A stretch of DNA of 64,000 nt from Sphingobacterium sp. GVS05A (GCF_019969845.1 NZ_JAHXYR010000006.1:1-64000), one strand, 5' to 3'; positions 1 through 9,561 are shown, numbered from the stretch's first letter. Notes: a model not told the origin generated them from the letters alone. Numbers and translations: made by a program.

Positions 1-80
1 TCTTCCCATTCCGAACAGAGCAGTCAAGCCCGCCAGAGCCGATGGTATTGCCGTAACAGGTGGGAGAGTAGGTCGGTGCC
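1..80 (+). rRNA. rrf: 5S ribosomal RNA, 3' part
   Basis: The first 80 bases match the 3' two thirds of bacterial 5S rRNA, including the TTCCGAACAGAGCAGTCAAG region and the closing GGTCGGTGCC. The 5' part lies outside the window. It is followed at once by a T-run and a hairpin, so this is the end of an rRNA operon transcribed rightwards. Confidence 0.93.
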
Positions 81-92
81 TTTTTTTACACA

Positions 93-131
93 GAAGCCCT
101 TGCTGGAAACAGTCAAGGGCTTCTTGCGTTT
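93..131 (+). terminator. rRNA operon terminator
   Basis: GAAGCCCTTG (93-102) pairs perfectly with CAAGGGCTTC (114-123) around an 11-base loop, directly after the 5S rRNA. The T-run at 81-87 precedes the stem and a weak T-rich tail follows. Confidence 0.75.
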
Positions 132-366
132 ACATACTTTTGCTATTTTCCTTTTCCACAGAGACACCAGGTCCGGCTTGGAGGACAAGTCTGGCTAAAA
201 TCACTTTACTCCTGCAACATTATTATTGGACAATCGTTTGCATTCCTGAAGCTCTTTTTTACTTGGATTTACTATTGTATTATTGTTATGTTAATTTAAC
301 AGCATCTTGCTGCCTATCCCAAAGATGGAAAAGCAATTGTGCTATTCAATATTATAAATTATATAC
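132..366. other. leader region of the GH31 gene
   Basis: This AT-rich stretch lies between the rRNA terminator and the GH31 start. It should hold the promoter of the glycosidase, but I see no clean TAnnTTTG element. A short open frame here lacks protein-like composition and was not called. Confidence 0.4.
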
Positions 367-3300
367 ATGAAGATATCTTTTTGGAGTACAAAAGCGCAAG
401 TTAGTTTGTTGGTTGGATTGGCTTCTCCGTTTATTTTTCAAACGAATAGAGTCAGTGCCATGGCTAGCACAGTCGCTTATTATCAGATAGAACAGCGCTC
501 TACTGTTAGCAAAATTATTGCTGTGCAGAAAATTAACCCAACAACAGTAGAGATTGTATATGACAACAACCAAAGACTGACATTGGATTTCTATGGAAAT
601 CATATTTTCAGGATGTTCCAAGATATACACGGTGGGATTATTCGCGATCCGGAAGCAAAACCTGACGCAAAGATCCTTGTCGAACAGCCACGGAAAGCAG
701 TGGATAACTTGGAAGTAAAGGATGATGGTAGTAAGGCGATAATAACGACCAAAGACATCATATTTTCCATAGATAAGCAGACATCACAGTTTAGTATCTT
801 AAATCGTAATACGAACAAAGTCGTCGTAGAGAGTTTAAAACCTATCGCTTTCGAATCTAAGCAAGTGAGCTTAGAATTAAAGGAAAATAAGGATGAGTAC
901 TTCTTTGGCGGAGGTGTACAGAATGGACGGTTCTCCCATAAAGGTAAGGCGATCGCAATAGAAAACCAAAATAGCTGGACGGATGGCGGTGTAGCATCAC
1001 CCACACCTTATTTTTGGTCAACCAATGGCTATGGGTTTATGTGGCATACCTTTAAAAAGGGGAATTACGCATTTGGTACAAAACCAAAAGGAACAGTTAA
1101 ACTCGCTCATGATACAGATTACCTCGATGTCTTTTTTATGATTAATGATGGTACTGTACCGCTATTGAATGATTTCTACCAGTTAACGGGTAATCCTATT
1201 CTTCTTCCAAAATTTGGCTTATATGAAGGTCACCTAAATGCATATAATCGGGATTTTTGGAAAGAGGATGAAAAAGGGATTCTATTTGAAGATGGTAAAC
1301 GTTATAAAGAAAGCCAAAAAGATAATGGTGGTACAAAAGAATCATTAAATGGTGAAAAAGGTAACTACCAGTTTTCAGCTCGTGCAGTGATAGACCGTTA
1401 TAAAGCGCATGATATGCCTTTGGGCTGGATTCTACCCAATGATGGTTATGGTGCTGGATATGGTCAAACTGAAACATTGGATGGTAATATTAATAATCTA
1501 AAAGAATTTGGTAATTACGCACGTAAAAATGGCGTGGAAATCGGTTTGTGGACACAGTCTGATTTACATCCCAAAGACAGCATCAGTGCATTATTGCAAA
1601 GAGATATCGTTAAGGAAGTACGCGATGCCGGTGTACGGATTTTGAAGACAGATGTTGCTTGGGTAGGCCCGGGTTATTCCTTTGGCCTAAATGGTGTTGC
1701 TGATGTAGGTCATACGATGCCGTATTATGGTAACGATGCACGACCATTTATTATTTCATTAGACGGTTGGGCTGGGACTCAACGTTATGCCGGCATTTGG
1801 TCAGGGGATCAGACAGGTGGTGTATGGGAATATATTCGATTCCATATTCCAACCTATATCGGTTCTGGACTGTCCGGACAGCCAAATATCACTTCCGACA
1901 TGGATGGTATTTTCGGAGGTAAAAATTTCAAAGTCAACATTAGAGACTTTCAATGGAAAACATGGACACCAATGGAACTGAATATGGACGGTTGGGGATC
2001 CAACGAAAAGTACCCACATGCTCTGGGTGAGCCCGCGACTTCCATTAACCGCCTCTACCTCAAGTTGAAATCACAATTGGTTCCTTATAGCTATAGTATT
2101 GCCAAACAGGCTGTCGATGGTTTGCCAATCATCCGTGCGATGTTTTTGGAACAGGCAAATCAGTATACGCTTGGTAAAGCAACGCAGTACCAATATCTGT
2201 ATGGACCGAATTTTTTGGTTGCACCGATCTATCAGGAAACACGTGTAGATGAGAAAGGCAATGATATTCGCAATGGTATTTACTTGCCAGATGGAGAGTG
2301 GATCGATTATTTTACAGGTGAGAAGTATAAAGGCGGGCGTATTATCAATAATTTTGATGTGCCAATCTGGAAGCTCCCTGTGTTTGTTAAAAATGGTGCT
2401 ATCATCCCAGTTACTAATCCTAATAATAATGTACAGGAAATCAAAAAGGATCAACGTATTTACGAAGTTTATCCATCAGGGAATTCCGATTTCATGGAAT
2501 ATGATGATGATGGGAAAACTGAGGCATATCGTTACGGAAAAGGAGTGAATACAAAGATTTCTTCTCTACAGAAAGATAACAAAGTGTTGTTCACAATAGC
2601 GCCATCACAAGGTGAATTTGAAGGCTTCGAAAAGGCGAAATCGACTGAGGTGCGTTTCAATGTAACTGCGGCACCAAAGAAGGTAACAGCTAAAGTGAAC
2701 AAAAAAGGAGTAAAACTTCAAGAGGCTCATTCACTAGCTGAGTTTAATGGATTAGAAAATGCCTATTTCTATGATGCACAGCCTAATCTGAATCAATTTG
2801 CGACAAAGGGATCAGAATTTGAGAAAGTTGCCTTGATTAAAAATCCGATGGTATTGGTGCGTATTGGTAAACAGGATGTGTCATCGACTGCGATTGAAAT
2901 ACAAGTTGATGGTTTCCAATTTGCACCAGCTGATAAGCATTTATCGCAGACAGCTGTACTGACCGCTCCGACAGCCAAAGTAACGGATAGTAATACACAA
3001 GCTTATACTATAACACCAACTTGGGAGAAGGTTGCTAATGCGGACTATTATGAGATTGCTTTCAATGACCTGATCTACTCAACCATTAAAGACAATCAAT
3101 TGCTCTTTGAAGGTTTAGACGCTGAGACGGATTATGCCTTTAAAATTCGGGCCGTCAATAAAACTGGTGCTTCCGATTGGAGTACATTCACAGCAAAAAC
3201 AACAGCTAATCCGTTAGAATTTGCGATCGAGGGTATTAAAGCAGAAACTTCTGCAGACAATCAAGGTGGCAATGGCATCAATAAGTTGTTCAACTATGAT

Positions 3301-4233
3301 GAAGGGGATATGTGGCATACCAAATGGGGACAAAATGCTGTTCCGTTTGACATGACACTGGATCTGAAATCGGTCAATAAATTGGATAAGTTTGAGTATC
3401 TTCCTCGCACGGATGGTGGCAACGGAATCATTTTAAAAGGTAAAGTATTTTATAGCAATGATAAAGACACCTGGACTGAGGCTGGAAACTTTGATTGGAA
3501 GCGTGATGGTGAAATGAAGCAATTTAATTTTAGCCAACATCCTGTCGCTCGTTTCATTAAGATTTCGGTTACAGAAGCTGTCGGAGGTTTTGGTTCAGGC
3601 CGGGAACTCTATGTCTTTAAGGTGCCAGGATCTACTAGCTATCTACCGGGAGATATCAATAATGACCGTCTGATCGACCAAAATGATTTGACTTCTTATA
3701 TCAATTATACTGGATTAAGAATGGGTGATGGAGATTTTGAAGGTTATGTGAGTAATGGTGACGTCAATAAAAATAATCTGATTGATGCCTATGATATCTC
3801 AAATGTTGCTGTTATGATCGAAGGTGGAGCGAAACCAACCAAAGAGGAGAAAGTTGCTGGTAAGCTGAAATTGACAGCCTCCAAGACTACCTTGAAGTCT
3901 GGTGATATCGTTGAAATAGCGGTCAGTGGTGAAAACCTTAAAGCGGTCAACGCACTTAGTTTTGCATTGCCTTATAATCAAGGAGATTTTGAGTTTGTGG
4001 AAATAGATCCATTACAGTTGAAAGAGATGAGTAATTATACCAATGACCGTCTGCATACAAACGGTAGTAAAGCATTGTATCCTACTTTTGTGAATTTGGG
4101 CAATAGGGAGACACTGAATGGTTCTGAAATTCTGTTTAAGATTAAGCTGAAAGCCAAACGTAACGTTAATTTCAATTTAAAAGCTATAGATGGTATTTTA
4201 GTCGATAAAAAACTCAATTCGATAAGCTTTTAA
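367..4233 (+). CDS. secreted modular GH31 glycosidase, probable alpha-N-acetylgalactosaminidase type
   Basis: This 1288-residue exported retaining glycosidase has a Sec signal peptide at about 1-32. The GH31 catalytic barrel spans roughly 60-760. The probable nucleophile is Asp429 in KTDVAW and the probable acid/base is Asp481 in WSGDQTGG. Then come a fibronectin-III-like domain (about 870-945), an F5/8-type C / CBM32-like domain (about 950-1088), a dockerin-like pair of Ca-binding loops (GDINNDRLID and GDVNKNNLID, about 1092-1154) and a cohesin-like beta domain (about 1167-1288). The barrel motifs and this tail resemble GH31 subfamily 18 alpha-GalNAc-ases of gut Firmicutes and Bacteroidota, as I recall them. 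Alpha-galactosidase or alpha-glucosidase activity is the alternative. It stands alone between the rRNA operon and a terminator, not in a PUL. The family is sure; the substrate is inferred. Confidence 0.85.
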   Translation: MKISFWSTKAQVSLLVGLASPFIFQTNRVSAMASTVAYYQIEQRSTVSKIIAVQKINPTTVEIVYDNNQRLTLDFYGNHIFRMFQDIHGGIIRDPEAKPDAKILVEQPRKAVDNLEVKDDGSKAIITTKDIIFSIDKQTSQFSILNRNTNKVVVESLKPIAFESKQVSLELKENKDEYFFGGGVQNGRFSHKGKAIAIENQNSWTDGGVASPTPYFWSTNGYGFMWHTFKKGNYAFGTKPKGTVKLAHDTDYLDVFFMINDGTVPLLNDFYQLTGNPILLPKFGLYEGHLNAYNRDFWKEDEKGILFEDGKRYKESQKDNGGTKESLNGEKGNYQFSARAVIDRYKAHDMPLGWILPNDGYGAGYGQTETLDGNINNLKEFGNYARKNGVEIGLWTQSDLHPKDSISALLQRDIVKEVRDAGVRILKTDVAWVGPGYSFGLNGVADVGHTMPYYGNDARPFIISLDGWAGTQRYAGIWSGDQTGGVWEYIRFHIPTYIGSGLSGQPNITSDMDGIFGGKNFKVNIRDFQWKTWTPMELNMDGWGSNEKYPHALGEPATSINRLYLKLKSQLVPYSYSIAKQAVDGLPIIRAMFLEQANQYTLGKATQYQYLYGPNFLVAPIYQETRVDEKGNDIRNGIYLPDGEWIDYFTGEKYKGGRIINNFDVPIWKLPVFVKNGAIIPVTNPNNNVQEIKKDQRIYEVYPSGNSDFMEYDDDGKTEAYRYGKGVNTKISSLQKDNKVLFTIAPSQGEFEGFEKAKSTEVRFNVTAAPKKVTAKVNKKGVKLQEAHSLAEFNGLENAYFYDAQPNLNQFATKGSEFEKVALIKNPMVLVRIGKQDVSSTAIEIQVDGFQFAPADKHLSQTAVLTAPTAKVTDSNTQAYTITPTWEKVANADYYEIAFNDLIYSTIKDNQLLFEGLDAETDYAFKIRAVNKTGASDWSTFTAKTTANPLEFAIEGIKAETSADNQGGNGINKLFNYDEGDMWHTKWGQNAVPFDMTLDLKSVNKLDKFEYLPRTDGGNGIILKGKVFYSNDKDTWTEAGNFDWKRDGEMKQFNFSQHPVARFIKISVTEAVGGFGSGRELYVFKVPGSTSYLPGDINNDRLIDQNDLTSYINYTGLRMGDGDFEGYVSNGDVNKNNLIDAYDISNVAVMIEGGAKPTKEEKVAGKLKLTASKTTLKSGDIVEIAVSGENLKAVNALSFALPYNQGDFEFVEIDPLQLKEMSNYTNDRLHTNGSKALYPTFVNLGNRETLNGSEILFKIKLKAKRNVNFNLKAIDGILVDKKLNSISF

Positions 4234-4337
4234 AATAGATTTTATACAATGAACAAATAAGCTTTTAAAAAGTAAAAGCAAAGCCCTGAACATTGAATCT
4301 TTGAACAGAGATGATAGGGGATACAAATAGGATTAAA

Positions 4338-4384
4338 CAAAAACGAGGGTATCCAATAGTTGTTTTGGATACCCTCGTTTTTTG
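4338..4384. terminator. bidirectional terminator
   Basis: AACGAGGGTATCC pairs with GGATACCCTCGTT around a short loop, with an A-run on the left and a T-run on the right. It lies between the convergent GH31 and pirin genes and can serve both strands. Confidence 0.88.
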
Positions 4385-4513
4385 TAAAATCATTCGAACA
4401 GTGAGACCGTAATTTTGCTGGTCATTATCCTAAACTTGTTCGACAATGGAAGCTATGAAGCTATTCGATGTCTTGATCATCAATGGAAATAGTAGCTTCA
4501 AGATTATATTTTG

Positions 4514-5392
4514 TTAATTTAATATCATGTTGAGATCCATTAAAAGGATTTCGGTATCTGCTGAGGTCGCGGTAAGTTTAATTTCCGAAACATCCCAGAT
4601 TCCAAAACCATCTCTTGTTTCCAATTCTTGTCCTTCAACATTGATGCTTCCGCTTATCACGAAAATATAGACACCATTTCCAGCTTGTTTAATTTTATAA
4701 TTTGTGCTGATACTATTGTCAAAATGTCCCATATGAAACCAGGCATCCTGATGTATCCATACGCCTTCGTCGGACGGATCTGGTGAAAGGATCTGTTGCA
4801 ACTTATTGTGTCTTTGCGATCTATCCAAGGTAATCTGGTCGTACCGAGGTGCTACATTGCGTTGATTCGGATAGACCCAGATCTGTAAAAATTTAACAGC
4901 CTGATCATTATTTTTATTGTATTCACTATGCATGATGCCTGTTCCTGCGCTCATGACTTGGATATCTCCTTTTCGAATAATGGCTTGATTCCCCATACTA
5001 TCTTCATGCTCCAGGTCCCCTTCTAAAGGAATACTGATAATTTCCATATTATCGTGCGGATGTAATCCGAACCCTCTGCCTGCGGCAACGATATCATCAT
5101 TCAACACACGGAGCACACCAAAATGCATGCGTTCGGGATTATGGTAATTGGCAAAGCTAAAGGTATGATTACTCTGTAACCAACCATGATTTGCATGACC
5201 TCGGCTCGTTGCTTTATGGAGTACACTATGGTTTTCCAATTGATCTGAATCGTAATGGACGGCATTGGCATCTAGTGCTTCCAAAGGTTCTATTTCGTCT
5301 ATATCATTCTTCATAATATGTGCTGAAGCAGCGCTTGCAGCGAATATGCCGGAACCTAAGAGCCCCTTTTTGATGAAATTTTGTCTATTCAT
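4514..5392 (-). CDS. pirin family protein with an export-like leader
   Basis: This 292-residue bicupin is of the pirin/YhhW type. The metal site of the N-terminal cupin is visible as HPH followed by a downstream HSE (GIMHSEYN), matching the His-x-His, His, Glu set of pirins. Some pirins have quercetinase activity and others act as redox-sensing cofactors; the role here is unknown. Pirins are normally cytoplasmic and start at the cupin. This one carries about 27 extra residues, MNRQNFIKKG then a hydrophobic AASAASA stretch, resembling a Tat or Sec leader with RQ in place of the twin Arg. It is transcribed alone, convergent with GH31. Confidence 0.88.
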   Translation of the reverse strand: MNRQNFIKKGLLGSGIFAASAASAHIMKNDIDEIEPLEALDANAVHYDSDQLENHSVLHKATSRGHANHGWLQSNHTFSFANYHNPERMHFGVLRVLNDDIVAAGRGFGLHPHDNMEIISIPLEGDLEHEDSMGNQAIIRKGDIQVMSAGTGIMHSEYNKNNDQAVKFLQIWVYPNQRNVAPRYDQITLDRSQRHNKLQQILSPDPSDEGVWIHQDAWFHMGHFDNSISTNYKIKQAGNGVYIFVISGSINVEGQELETRDGFGIWDVSEIKLTATSADTEILLMDLNMILN

Positions 5393-5567
5393 GATCTTCG
5401 TATTGATGTATTCAAAATTAATCTACCAAGGATTAATTTTCATTGAACTAGTTTAATAAAAGCCTTGTAATCGAAATTTGTAGCTTTCGGAAAATTGGCA
5501 AATATGCCTGATAATGGAGATTATTTGTCTTTGAGAAATTTTAGGATATATCTTGAACGTCTCTCGC

Positions 5568-5885
5568 TTATTTATCGGGAATCAAATCAGGGAATAAGCT
5601 ATAAATTTCATTTTTCAAAAGCCCGCTTCCACCGCCATAATGTTTTATTAAACCTATAGAATGGTTTAAATGCGCTAAATAATCTGTGATTTCAGCCTCT
5701 TCCTGAGTCGATAGACCAGAGCTCAACAACAGGATATCACCAGGATATTCTGAGACATAATCCTTGCAGGTGGCAAGATCCTGTTGAATGATGGCCTGCC
5801 ATCCCTGATTGCTTTCAATAATCCGCTTTAACGTTTGGAGAATTTCTTCGTTTTTTCCAAATACGATAATGACCAAATTTTTCAT
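5568..5885 (-). CDS. small receiver-like protein, unknown function
   Basis: This 105-residue protein is not firmly recognised. The pattern LVIIVFGKNEEIL, then GDILLLSSGL, then IGLIKHYGG resembles the alternating beta/alpha layout of a response-regulator receiver or Rossmann-like fold. I do not see the full acidic pocket and phosphorylatable Asp of a true receiver. Its ATG follows the stop of the upstream OsmC gene without any gap (TAGATG), so the two are probably co-transcribed and translationally coupled. That suggests a shared stress-related role, but no function can be assigned. Confidence 0.7.
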   Translation of the reverse strand: MKNLVIIVFGKNEEILQTLKRIIESNQGWQAIIQQDLATCKDYVSEYPGDILLLSSGLSTQEEAEITDYLAHLNHSIGLIKHYGGGSGLLKNEIYSLFPDLIPDK

Positions 5886-6308
5886 CTAAGGGTTGGTTTT
5901 CATAGTTGTATTGACGATGGCGTTGCCCTTTAGTATCTTAGAAATCGGACATTCGTCGGCAATTTGCCGAAGACGCAATAAAGTGTCTTCTTCAACAGCC
6001 TGCCCGAATGAAATTTCTCGGTCAAAATGAGTAACCACTTGTTCTTTTTCAATTCGTAGATACATATTTGCTGATACCTGAATCTCATCGATGTTAAGTT
6101 CCTTTTTGTCAATATACATACGTAAGGTTGCCAATGTGCAGGAAACGAGGGAAGAGATCAATAGGGTATACGGATCAGGACCGAGATCTTTTCCACCAAG
6201 TTTCTCAGGTTCGTCCGTAATAAGTTCACCATTTCGCCATAAGATGGTCGTTTTATATTTTTGTTGGCCGATATGACCGCTGACGGGATTCTCTAGAATA
6301 TATTTCAT
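5886..6308 (-). CDS. OsmC family peroxidase-like protein
   Basis: This 140-residue protein has the OsmC/Ohr fold. It shows the two conserved cysteines of the family, in LVSCTLATLRMY (N-terminal half) and ECPISKILKG (C-terminal half). OsmC proteins are homodimers that reduce organic hydroperoxides through these thiols; some remote members only bind ligands. The central LNIDEIQV segment and the length are typical of the YhfA/OsmC group. It is the first gene of a two-gene leftward operon with the small protein that follows. Upstream, 6309-6542 is AT-rich and should hold divergent promoters for this gene and the barrel protein at 6543. Confidence 0.9.
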   Translation of the reverse strand: MKYILENPVSGHIGQQKYKTTILWRNGELITDEPEKLGGKDLGPDPYTLLISSLVSCTLATLRMYIDKKELNIDEIQVSANMYLRIEKEQVVTHFDREISFGQAVEEDTLLRLRQIADECPISKILKGNAIVNTTMKTNP

Positions 6309-6542
6309 ACGATTTTCTCTTTTGCTTCTTGTAAAACAAAATTAAAGACGAATTGATTCAATTCCATTGATGTAGTTCAATAAATATGGAAAAGATCAAA
6401 AAAAATAGCTTTTTATTTACCTGCTTATACCCATAGCTATCTGTTATGCGATGGAATGAAAAATATCTCTTCGAAAAATTAAATGCTAATGTAAGTTCAA
6501 TCGCATAAATTTTCTTAATTTTAGTTTGTTTTTACTTTTTTT

Positions 6543-7253
6543 ATGATGAAGAGATTTTTATTTATTGCATGTATAGCTAGTACGGTTCCATTTGCAGCTT
6601 TTTCACAGTCCCACGAGCTTCGTGTTGGTATCACTTCGGGGGTTTCCAATTTTACGGGATCTGGAAGCACTGCCAAGAGTAACCTCAATGGTTCGAGTCA
6701 ACAGGAGTATTATACCAATAGTCCTTACGGTAAGAAGTATGGGATTAATTTGGGGGGTGCAGTGAATTACCGGTATGTCTTTGCGAATAATTTTCTTTTA
6801 GGGGTAGAGGGAGCTTTTGAACGTCTACAGACCAAGGTTGACCTCGAAGGCAGCGAATTCGCCAATGGTAGTCGCGGACTGACCAAACTCAATCAACAGT
6901 TTTTGAATTTTAATCCCTTTGTTGGTTATCGCGTTTATTTTGAACCGATGACAATGGATATGCAATTCGGTGTCGATGTAGCGAAGACCTTGAGCATCAA
7001 AGAAAATGGAAGTATTGAAGACAAGAATGGCAATAAAACAAGTTTTACACATGATAGAGGAAAAGCAATTGATGTGGATATCCGTCCGCGACTACAGTTT
7101 AATGTGAATTATGATCGTTATACGATTTTTGCTGGCTATTCGTGGGGTTTAAAGGATTATCTCGATGGGGTAGATGGTGCTAACCCAGGTCCAGCGCGAT
7201 TGAATGTATTTCGCCTGGGATTGCAATATCAATTTTTAACACCCAGTTTATAG
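6543..7253 (+). CDS. outer-membrane beta-barrel protein (OMP_b-brl type)
   Basis: This 236-residue secreted protein has a Sec signal peptide MMKRFLFIACIASTVPFAAFSQ with cleavage near residue 22. The mature part has alternating aromatic and polar strands (VGYRVYF, FNVNYDRYTIFAGYSW) and ends in FRLGLQYQFLTPSL, which fits an eight-stranded porin-like barrel common in Bacteroidota. The exact role is unknown. The start is the second or first of two adjacent ATGs. It ends two bases before the TMEM175-like gene, so the two are likely one transcript. Confidence 0.82.
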   Translation: MMKRFLFIACIASTVPFAAFSQSHELRVGITSGVSNFTGSGSTAKSNLNGSSQQEYYTNSPYGKKYGINLGGAVNYRYVFANNFLLGVEGAFERLQTKVDLEGSEFANGSRGLTKLNQQFLNFNPFVGYRVYFEPMTMDMQFGVDVAKTLSIKENGSIEDKNGNKTSFTHDRGKAIDVDIRPRLQFNVNYDRYTIFAGYSWGLKDYLDGVDGANPGPARLNVFRLGLQYQFLTPSL

Positions 7254-7255
7254 AA

Positions 7256-7834
7256 ATGACTAAAAGTCGGCTAGAAGCGTTCAGTGATGGTGTATTGGCC
7301 ATTATTATTACTATCATGGTACTTGAATTAAAAGTTCCAGAAGGCTATACTTTTGCTAGTCTAAAACCACTATATCCCAAAATCATATCCTATATTGTCA
7401 GTTTTATTTATGTAGGATTATACTGGAATAATCACCACCATTTATTCCAGATTGTTAGGAAAGTCAATGGTAAAGTACTGTGGGGTAATTTACACCTCTT
7501 ATTCTGGCTCTCTTTGATGCCAGTGACAACCAATTGGATCGGTGAATCCCATTTTGAACGTGATCCCATTATTGCGTATGGCGTTGTTTTGATTATGTGC
7601 TCTATATCCTATAATATTGTTGAGTATTTTGTTATCCAGATCGAAGGGGAGGAGTCCGCATTAAAGCGGGCGGTTAAATCCAAAACCAAAGAAAATATTT
7701 CTACAGCACTGTATTTTCTTGGGATCGGTATATCTTTTATAAATCCCTACATCAGTCTAATGATGTACGGTACGGTGGCCATTATGTGGCTAATTCCAGA
7801 TCGTCGCATTGAAACGTTAATGAAAGATCAATGA
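7256..7834 (+). CDS. TMEM175-like (DUF1211) membrane protein, putative K+ channel
   Basis: This 192-residue integral membrane protein has the family hallmark RLEAFSDGVLAI in the first helix and about six predicted membrane segments. Bacterial TMEM175 homologues form tetrameric K+-leak channels with the R-x-x-x-F-S-D-G motif lining the pore. It starts two bases after the preceding stop. Its last seven bases overlap the 3' end of the convergent ATPase gene. Confidence 0.88.
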   Translation: MTKSRLEAFSDGVLAIIITIMVLELKVPEGYTFASLKPLYPKIISYIVSFIYVGLYWNNHHHLFQIVRKVNGKVLWGNLHLLFWLSLMPVTTNWIGESHFERDPIIAYGVVLIMCSISYNIVEYFVIQIEGEESALKRAVKSKTKENISTALYFLGIGISFINPYISLMMYGTVAIMWLIPDRRIETLMKDQ

Positions 7835-8394
7835 TCTGTTGATCTGAGCGCGTCGAGTATAAATTGATAACGTTGTTCAACCGTTGTTTTAGGTATTTCT
7901 ACAACCTCATATCCAAGCTGCTCATATACATTTTTCATCTGATTGAATGTGGCTTCGGCCTCTTCCCATGTTTGTTTTCGCTCATTATCGGTTTCATAAA
8001 TTTCCTGCCAAGGGGGGAGGATAAATATCTTTTTATAATAGCGGTGTGCTTTGGCTTCGGCAAGCAGGGATTCTTCGATAATTAGATTTTCCATTTCGAT
8101 ATAGGCCAGTGTATCAGGAATACCACGGTCAAAAAAGACATAGCCTGGATCTGTAGCGCTTTTTTTTATTTCATGAAGAAAACTATTCGTGGATGCAGCC
8201 AACATCAATGTCGCATAGTATTGTCTGTTTTTCCAGGGTAAACCATCACCATTGCTATCCAATTGTTCTTTAATGATTCTACGTGCATCTTCCGGTACAG
8301 TTCTATATCCCTGTTTTTGTATTTTGTTAATTAGCGTGGTTTTGCCTACACCGGGTCCCCCGGTGAGGACAATAAAATAATTTGTCTGATCCAT
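7828..8394 (-). CDS. AAA_28-type ATP-binding protein
   Basis: This is a small P-loop NTPase of 188 residues from the chosen ATG at 8394. An upstream in-frame ATG at 8424 would add ten residues with no sign of conservation. The Walker A motif GGPGVGKTT places Lys18 at the phosphate site, and FFDRGIPDT is a Walker B-like/lid segment. The layout matches the AAA_28 (NadR-like) ATPases, some of which phosphorylate small metabolites. No substrate can be deduced. It stands alone and is convergent with the TMEM175-like gene, overlapping it by seven bases. Confidence 0.85.
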   Translation of the reverse strand: MDQTNYFIVLTGGPGVGKTTLINKIQKQGYRTVPEDARRIIKEQLDSNGDGLPWKNRQYYATLMLAASTNSFLHEIKKSATDPGYVFFDRGIPDTLAYIEMENLIIEESLLAEAKAHRYYKKIFILPPWQEIYETDNERKQTWEEAEATFNQMKNVYEQLGYEVVEIPKTTVEQRYQFILDALRSTDH

Positions 8395-8472
8395 ATAAAA
8401 AAATGTCATACCCCTCCAATACAACTTAAAATTGTCTATTGAAGGATATTATTGTGTGATAATTGAAAATGA

Positions 8473-9561
8473 TTAAGCGTATTGTTTGGCGATTTTCTTC
8501 TCTGGTTCTATATATAACGTATATAAAAAGAAAAGAAATATATACTCCAGTGGTTTCATCATCATGTAGGTCAGATTTGATGCCTTGACCGAGTTGATTC
8601 TGGTGGAGATATTATATCCGTATCTGTCGTAAAAAGAACGTACATAACGATGAAGGACTGGAGATAGATCACTTAAAATTTCTTCAAAAGCATTGGCTAC
8701 CAATAATTGACGGTTAACAATGATCGTATTTCCATGTCGCTTACCTAAGCGTAGTGGCTTTACAACTGTTGGATCCCCTTTGGCAGCCACTGTACAAAGG
8801 TAATGCCCACGGTGATCTAAAATAGGAGGGTGCATTTTTTGAGAGAAAGCCCAGGTCGTGGTCTCCGTGAATACCTTGGCCATTGAATCGCTATCTTGAC
8901 CAAATAGAATAAGAATTGCGGTCAACATGAGAAAGACAGGAACGAGTAGGATAAGCGCCCATAGTGGATAATCTAGTTTGGATGAAAGTAATATATTGAT
9001 CTTGTTCAGTATGGGATTGCGATAAGTTCTGTGCAAGGATGTTTCTCTCTCCTCGCGGATGATCTTCCAGATAAAGCCTATTCCAAAACAGAAACAGAAA
9101 AGAGGGGTGAAAATAAAGTAAAATGTTCCATCATTACCAACATAGATACTTAGGGTAGATGTATCGTGATAACTTACCTGAGTCAATACAAAGATACTGA
9201 TTATTGATCCGATCATCAAAATAATGAGGGCGAGGACAAGGGGAATAGGTGGTATTTTCCGGCCTTTTATCCAAATAGCCATCACAGCGGCATTGAAAGC
9301 AACAAAATAGATAAACAATGATAAGGCGTGTTTTCCGCCAAAAGGTAAGTAACAAGCACCGTCAACAGGATCAACAGCCTCATGATATTGACTGGAATGG
9401 GTTAATAGACCAATTCCAGAGATCGCTAAGGACAGGATATAGCCAATAATAACAGCATATTCAATAGAGGATATCTTTTTATTCTGTCTTTTAATTGCTG
9501 AGCGCAGTAGATAGATCAATCCGGCAAATAAAGCAACGACAATGAAAAATATAATGTACAT
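8473..9561 (-). CDS. multi-pass membrane protein, unknown function (DUF6688-like)
   Basis: This 362-residue protein has about six to seven hydrophobic segments, mostly in the first 225 residues plus one near the C terminus. Between them lies a conserved-looking soluble stretch: TTTWAFSQ, GHYLCTVAAKGDP and KPLRLGKRHGNTIIVNRQ. That arrangement resembles the uncharacterised DUF6688 family, an assignment from memory. No enzymatic motif is evident. It precedes the SRPBCC gene in reading order on the right and is separated by about 30 bases, so it may share the leftward transcript of 10889-8473. Confidence 0.72.
   Translation of the reverse strand: MYIIFFIVVALFAGLIYLLRSAIKRQNKKISSIEYAVIIGYILSLAISGIGLLTHSSQYHEAVDPVDGACYLPFGGKHALSLFIYFVAFNAAVMAIWIKGRKIPPIPLVLALIILMIGSIISIFVLTQVSYHDTSTLSIYVGNDGTFYFIFTPLFCFCFGIGFIWKIIREERETSLHRTYRNPILNKINILLSSKLDYPLWALILLVPVFLMLTAILILFGQDSDSMAKVFTETTTWAFSQKMHPPILDHRGHYLCTVAAKGDPTVVKPLRLGKRHGNTIIVNRQLLVANAFEEILSDLSPVLHRYVRSFYDRYGYNISTRINSVKASNLTYMMMKPLEYIFLFFLYTLYIEPEKKIAKQYA

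Noticed and set aside
140..370. 76-codon open frame between the 5S rRNA terminator and the GH31 gene
   Set aside because: It has no ribosome binding site, unusual composition with many Leu, Tyr and Cys, and it overlaps the GH31 start. It is more likely leader DNA.
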